From SMWC01 sp964466315 (lineage in GTDB: Bacteria > Pseudomonadota > Gammaproteobacteria > Steroidobacterales > Rariloculaceae), in the NCBI GenBank assembly GCA_964466315.1, contig CAYXNS010000004.1:22856-86855 (forward strand): a stretch of DNA of 64,000 nt, in the 5' to 3' direction. The notes below the pieces were generated by a model that saw only the letters and a program-made list of their open reading frames with translations, made no database searches and was not told where the DNA came from. Positions 60,113 through 64,000 of this stretch are shown piece by piece. The translations under genes were made by a program, and so were the position numbers. How positions within the stretch are numbered: the stretch's first letter is position 1; each line of letters opens with the position of its first letter.

Positions 60113-61585
60113 ATGAAATACGCTGGGTTTCTCACCACGGTAATGGCCAGCGCGGTAGGGTTTTCCGGGGCGGCACAAGCCGCCCCGAACATCTTGCTGA
60201 TCTTCGGCGACGACATGGGCGTCGAGACTCTCGCGTCGTACGGCATCGGCGAAAATCCTCCCACAACCGCGACGCTCGACCAGATGGCGCGCGACGGCTT
60301 GCGCTTCACGAACTTCTGGGCGCAGCCCGTGTGTTCGCCGACGCGCGCGACAGTGATCACCGGCCGTTATGGGTTCCGGACCGGCATCGGCCGACCGGCG
60401 GGCGGTGGTGGGGAGCTACCGGATATTCCCGAGATACCCGAATGGGCCTCCCCCGCCCCATCCGCGATGGGCGGCGGCATGGGCATCGGCATGGGCGGCG
60501 GCATGGGCATCGGCATGGGCGGCGGCAACAACCCGCTGGTGGGGTTGCCGCGTCACGGTCTGCCAGCCGATGAGTACACGCTGCCCACGGCGCTCAAGTC
60601 GGCCGAGGGGCTCGGGTATTCCACGGCCGCCATCGGCAAATGGCATCTGGCCGACACGAACAACGGCTGGCTCGATCATCCGAACCGGGTCGGTTTCGAT
60701 TACTACGCGGGCTTGATAACGGGCACGACGCCCACTTACTTCTCGTGGAACAAAGTGGTCAACGGCGAAATCGTGGGCGAGACCGGTTACACGGCAGCCG
60801 GCAAGGCAGACGATGCGATAACCTGGATTGTGGAGCAGGGCGACCGGCCCTGGTTCCTATGGTTCGCGTTCAATTTGCCGCATACGCCGATACATCTGCC
60901 TCCCGCTGATCAGTGGCAGGAAGATCACTCGCACCTGGACCCGAAGACGATCCCGGACGAAGCCGACGAGTATTTCGACGCGATGATGGAAGCCATGGAC
61001 ACGCAGATCGGCCGGATCCTGGCGTCGCTTGATCCGGAGGTGCGCGACAACACCTATGTGGTCTTTCTCGGGGATAACGGCACCACCAGCGGTAGCGTTC
61101 GGGCGCCGTTCCAGCCGGGGCGGGCCAAGGGCACTGTGTATCAGGGCGGCGTGAACGTGCCGCTGATCATAAGGGGTCCCGGTATCGAGCCGGGCACGGT
61201 CACCGACGCCCTCGTCAACTCTTCCGACCTCTTCGTCACGATCATGGAGATGGCGGGTATCGATCCGGAAGCGACGATCCCAGGCGACGTAACTCACGAT
61301 TCGGTCAGCTTCATGTCCGTATTGTCCGACCCCTATACAACCCCCCGTGACTGGGTTTATGTCGACGAATTTTTCGGTGGCTTTGCCGGCGTCGAGACCG
61401 CGAATTACGCCATGCGCGATCCGCGCTACAAGCTCATGCGCTACAACATGGAAGAAGAGTTCTACGATCTTCTCGAAGATCCCTACGAGAACGACAATCT
61501 TCTCGCGGGGCAGCTCTCTGGGTCCCAGCGCGCAGCGTACATCAGATTACGCGCGCGGATCGCGGAGCTTCGAACCAGCGAGTAA
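60113..61585 (+). CDS. Exported type-I sulfatase with a Gly/Met-rich insertion
   Basis: 490 residues; signal peptide ends near AQAAP. Sulfatase features: NILLIFGDDMGVETLASYG (metal Asp pair), QPVCSPTRATVITGRYGFRT with formylglycine-precursor Cys74 (CxPTR), AIGKWHLADTNNG, LPHTPIHLPPADQW, FLGDNGTTSG, and GGVNVPLIIRGPG. Between the active-site helix and LPRHGLPADEYTLPTALK lies an insertion rich in Gly and Met (about residues 117-140) coded by a 24-bp tandem repeat. It would remove sulfate from a sulfated sugar or phenol. Formylglycine maturation enzyme is not seen in the window. Confidence 0.88.
   Translation: MKYAGFLTTVMASAVGFSGAAQAAPNILLIFGDDMGVETLASYGIGENPPTTATLDQMARDGLRFTNFWAQPVCSPTRATVITGRYGFRTGIGRPAGGGGELPDIPEIPEWASPAPSAMGGGMGIGMGGGMGIGMGGGNNPLVGLPRHGLPADEYTLPTALKSAEGLGYSTAAIGKWHLADTNNGWLDHPNRVGFDYYAGLITGTTPTYFSWNKVVNGEIVGETGYTAAGKADDAITWIVEQGDRPWFLWFAFNLPHTPIHLPPADQWQEDHSHLDPKTIPDEADEYFDAMMEAMDTQIGRILASLDPEVRDNTYVVFLGDNGTTSGSVRAPFQPGRAKGTVYQGGVNVPLIIRGPGIEPGTVTDALVNSSDLFVTIMEMAGIDPEATIPGDVTHDSVSFMSVLSDPYTTPRDWVYVDEFFGGFAGVETANYAMRDPRYKLMRYNMEEEFYDLLEDPYENDNLLAGQLSGSQRAAYIRLRARIAELRTSE
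60467..60526 (+). repeat. 24-bp tandem repeat inside the sulfatase gene
   Basis: Two exact 24-base units (60479-60502 and 60503-60526), preceded by a 12-base half unit, encode alternating Gly/Met/Ile. The length is a multiple of three, so copy-number change would keep the frame and lengthen or shorten the loop. Confidence 0.9.
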
Positions 61586-61677
61586 ATTGTTAAGCCTTTC
61601 ATCGATATTTTGCCATGCGGCGATAGAAGTTCATTAGAATCTTCTGCACGAACTATTCAAGATTTTTGGGAGCATCA

Positions 61678-63207
61678 ATGATCACCGCCTCGATGACGCC
61701 ACCTGCCCATCTGCGCGCCCTTCTCATCGTGCTCATTCTTCCATTCGCTCTCGCGGGTGAAATTGCGAATGGCCAGTTTTCCGGTGGTCTCGACGAGGAG
61801 CGCGGCCTCCGCGTCAACACCGACCGTGCGGCACCGGGTTATGTGCTCTTCAGCCCGACCATTTCGGGCAGGACCTATCTCATGGACGCCGAAGGTCGCG
61901 TCGTGAACATGTGGCAGTCCGATTACGGTACCGGTCACGGTCTCTATCTTCTCGATAACGGCGATTTGATGCGCACCGGGCACGTGGCCGATCTCGACGC
62001 GTTCATGGGCGGTCAGGGTGGGCAGATCCAGCGATTTACGTGGGACGGTGAGCTCATCTGGGACTACCGTCTCGCGAACGACGAGTATCTGCTGCACCAC
62101 GACATCGCGATGCTGCCGAACGGTAATCTCCTGGCCGTCGCTGTCGAGTTCAAGACGCCGGAGGAGTCGCGCGCGGCGGGCCGGCGCCCCGACATCATGT
62201 CGGGCACGGGCCTGTGGTCCGAGGTGGTCTTGGAGCTCGAGCCGCACGGTGCGAACGATGCCGATATCGTTTGGGAGTGGCACGCCTGGGATCACTACAT
62301 CCAGGACTTCGACCCCAATGCCGACAACTACGGCGTACTTTCCGACCATCCCGAACGGGGCGACATCAACGCCGACGGCCCGCGGCTCACCGACGAGGAA
62401 ATCGGCGGGCTCTTAGCCAGCGGCGACGTCTACCGGCTAGACACGGAAGAGAATCGGGCGGCCGCGGACAATATGCACTTCAACTCGATTACCTACAACC
62501 CGTCGCTGGACCAGTTCATCGTCAGCGCCGACAGCTACCGCGAGTTCTGGATCATCGACCACAGCACGACGACGGCGGAGGCCGCGGGGAGCACGGGCGG
62601 CCGCTGGGGCATGGGCGGCGACATTCTGTATCGCTGGGGTCGGGGCGCCAACTACGGCCGCGGCGGCGACCGGCCGCAGACGCTCTACAACCAGCATCAC
62701 GTGCGCTGGATCGAGGAGGGGCTGCCGGGTGCGGGGAACATCACGGCGTTCCTGAATAACTTTCCGGGGCCTCGCGGCAACCAGTCCGTCATCGTCGAGC
62801 TCGTACCGCCCACCGACGACGAGGGGGCTTATATTGTTCCCGAGACCGAGCAGTTCGGGCCCGACTACCCTGTGTGGAGCTACATGGCGCCAGACGGCAG
62901 GTCTTTCCATTCACCGTTCATCTCGAGCGCCCACCGCCTAGCGAATGGGAACACGTTCATCGGGCAGGGCGCACAGGGGCGGTTCTTCGAAGTGACGCCT
63001 GGTGGTGAGATCGTCTGGGAGTACTGGAACCCTTATTCGGGCGAGCCGAACCTGCCGCACCATGAACGCCTGCTGGAAGACAGCCCGGCTTTCTACAGGG
63101 TTTTTCGCGCCTTGAAGCTGTCGCCCGATCATCCGGGGCTGGCCGGCCGTGACCTGAATCCGATGGATCCGCAGCCGCTCAGTATCCCACATCCTGAGTT
63201 CGATTAG
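61678..63207 (+). CDS. Exported arylsulfotransferase-like (ASST) beta-propeller protein, copy 2
   Basis: 509 residues from the ATG at 61678 (GGGAG upstream); signal peptide ALLIVLILPFALAGEI. Propeller motifs TGHGLYLLDNGDLMRTGHV, YLLHHDIAMLPNGNLLAVAV, YNQHHVRWIEEGLPGAGN and SAHRLANGNTFIGQGAQGRF, then EIVWEYWNPY, mirror the protein at 50406; the EGLPGAGN motif is shared exactly. Possible role in moving or sensing sulfated phenolics together with the sulfatase 92 bases upstream. Sequence does not decide between sulfotransferase and non-enzymatic binding. Confidence 0.82.
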   Translation: MITASMTPPAHLRALLIVLILPFALAGEIANGQFSGGLDEERGLRVNTDRAAPGYVLFSPTISGRTYLMDAEGRVVNMWQSDYGTGHGLYLLDNGDLMRTGHVADLDAFMGGQGGQIQRFTWDGELIWDYRLANDEYLLHHDIAMLPNGNLLAVAVEFKTPEESRAAGRRPDIMSGTGLWSEVVLELEPHGANDADIVWEWHAWDHYIQDFDPNADNYGVLSDHPERGDINADGPRLTDEEIGGLLASGDVYRLDTEENRAAADNMHFNSITYNPSLDQFIVSADSYREFWIIDHSTTTAEAAGSTGGRWGMGGDILYRWGRGANYGRGGDRPQTLYNQHHVRWIEEGLPGAGNITAFLNNFPGPRGNQSVIVELVPPTDDEGAYIVPETEQFGPDYPVWSYMAPDGRSFHSPFISSAHRLANGNTFIGQGAQGRFFEVTPGGEIVWEYWNPYSGEPNLPHHERLLEDSPAFYRVFRALKLSPDHPGLAGRDLNPMDPQPLSIPHPEFD

Positions 63208-63285
63208 TCTGCGAGACTCGAGTTCCGTATCCGCACTTATACGTATCGCAGGGACGGCTCGGGTAGCGTTACGCTAGAGTTTGGT

Positions 63286-63349
63286 CACTGGGTGCTCGTC
63301 ATTCATTAACTCCCCCAGAGAAAATGAGGCCATTCACGAGCACCCGGTG
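63286..63349. repeat. Imperfect inverted repeat (stem-loop) downstream of the ASST-like gene
   Basis: CACTGGGTGCTCGT (63286-63299) pairs with ACGAGCACCCGGTG (63336-63349), 13 of 14 positions, across a 36-base loop. It lies in the convergent gap before the ridA-like fragment and could terminate transcription, though no T-run follows closely. The rest of 63208-63406 shows nothing else. Confidence 0.7.
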
Positions 63350-63406
63350 GCTGTCTCTCTCCCGTCGTTCACATCTCGTGATACCACTCAATCTATAGCG
63401 CTGCGA

Positions 63407-63791
63407 TTATACGTCTATCTGAAATAGCGTCTCCGGGCCCACGATGCTGGGCAGTTGCACGAAAGTGCTGACCGGCGGGTTCGAGGCCAGATGCGGTGCG
63501 TGCTGCTCGTAATATTCGAGTTCCGTCCCGCGCATTGTTGAGTAGTCATCCAGATTCTTTAGCATCATGAGTGTCTTGACGATCTTGTCCATTGAGCTGC
63601 CGGCTTCTTCCATCGCTATCTTGGCCTTGTCGAGCGCGACGATGATTTGTTGCTCGATGCCATCGGCGTCCACCGCGCCGGTTCCTGGATTCGTGCCATC
63701 GACGCCTGAGAGGAACAACAGATTACTGGCCGAGATAGCACTTGCGGCAACGGCGTTCCCCGGGTAGAACTCCGTCTTCCAATCCTTTGAC
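63407..63791 (-). pseudogene. RidA-family gene cut at its 5' end by an IS3-family insertion
   Basis: Minus-strand frame encodes a RidA body: EFYPGNAVAASAISASNLLF, LSGVDGTNPGTG, MEEAGSSMDKIVKTLMMLKN and the end PSIVGPETLFQIDV. The frame is open up to the exact base where the IS tip TGACCTGCCCCC begins (63792), with no start codon before it, so the first residues were separated by the insertion. A TTG at 63718 could in theory restart a shortened protein. The catalytic-Arg position is Gln (FVQLP), as in non-deaminase Rid subfamilies. Confidence 0.75.
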
Positions 63792-64000
63792 TGACCTGCC
63801 CCCTAGAACGACTCCAGTCGCTGAGAGAGAATTTCAGTGGAATTGAGGAGAAGGACCGATGGGGCGAAGACACTTCAAGCTGGAGCAGATCATCCACATG
63901 CTGCGTGAGGCGGAGATCAAGCTGGCGGGTGGCAAGAAAATCGGCGAGGTATGCCGCGAACTGGGGATATCAGAGCAAAGCTATTACCGCTGGCGCAAAG
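63792..64000 (+). mobile_element. IS3-family insertion sequence, left end (element continues beyond the window)
   Basis: The tip TGACCTGCCCCCTA begins right at the break in the ridA-like gene, followed by a leader and the orfA transposase gene. About 138 bases match the remnant at 38931-39068 in inverted orientation. The far end and target-site duplication cannot be seen. Confidence 0.85.
63860..64000 (+). CDS. IS3-family transposase OrfA, 3'-truncated by the window edge
   Basis: The 47 visible residues (GRRHFKLEQIIHMLREAEIK, then GGKKIGEVCRELGISEQSYY) are a classic helix-turn-helix start of IS3-family OrfA proteins of the IS407-like group. GAGGAGAAGG lies 7-16 bases before the ATG. OrfB would follow by programmed frameshift outside the window. 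Confidence 0.9.

Noticed and set aside
60467..60526. CRISPR-like repeat
   Set aside because: Units are contiguous without spacers and in frame within a coding region.

Overview
The window reads as a chromosomal segment of an uncultured, aerobic, heterotrophic Gammaproteobacterium, probably marine or sediment-dwelling. Supporting this are a moderately GC-rich base composition, gammaproteobacterial gene pairs and families (xerD next to dsbC, glnS, a BepA-like M48 lipoprotein, tesB, 2,3-BPG-dependent gpmA), ETF-ubiquinone oxidoreductase, and many exported hydrolases and TonB-type proteins. A run of 10 N at 47834-47843 inside a gene marks a scaffold join, so this is probably a draft or metagenome-derived assembly. 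I see no rRNA, tRNA, CRISPR array or replication origin.

Layout. 1-10 kb: 5'-truncated xdhC-like gene, a ferredoxin, an AtoE-type fatty-acid permease, a TonB-C-like/degenerate metalloprotease protein, and three exported enzymes (CocE/NonD hydrolase, MBL hydrolase, haem-c propeller-like protein). 10-23 kb: moeA, small secreted proteins, a MATE exporter, M48 protease, TRAP binding protein, glnS, a truncated cfa, then the molybdenum-cofactor genes moaA-moaC-moaD-moaE (overlapping), a mocA-like gene on the opposite strand, and moaB. 23.3-27.4 kb: a thiamine-salvage operon, made of a TPP riboswitch, a TonB-dependent receptor, a YkoF-like thiamine-binding protein, a PnuT/PnuC-type permease and an APH-fold kinase. 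27.4-36.7 kb: dehydrogenase, tesB, and a minus-strand operon aacS-zapE-gpmA-sulP-gammaCA in which zapE carries three nonsense codons and sulP has lost its middle; then ETF-QO and plsC. 37-40.8 kb: xerD, dsbC, an IS3-family remnant, a sulfurtransferase and a DUF4159 protein. 40.9-45.2 kb: a tightly coupled LVIVD protein / small exported protein / TolC-like lipoprotein / multicopper oxidase operon (copper or metal handling). 45.2-63.2 kb: an accessory catabolic and secretory island with a BKACE enzyme, SMP-30 lactonase, NHL propeller, alpha/beta hydrolase, two arylsulfotransferase-like proteins, a second LVIVD protein, M20 peptidase, RidA proteins, a ketopantoate-reductase-like enzyme, an isopropylmalate-synthase-like enzyme, a lectin-like protein and a sulfatase. 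63.4-64 kb: a RidA-like gene cut by the left end of an IS3-family element that runs off the window.

Two themes stand out. First, vitamin and cofactor economy: thiamine is imported and salvaged under riboswitch control, while Moco is synthesised from genes scattered over 22 kb. Second, visible gene decay: at least seven broken genes or fragments (cfa, sulP, zapE, an enolase-superfamily start, a peroxiredoxin end, a PqqD-like end, a truncated ridA) and several IS3 scraps lie among intact operons. Some internal deletions could be assembly artefacts and should be read with that in mind.
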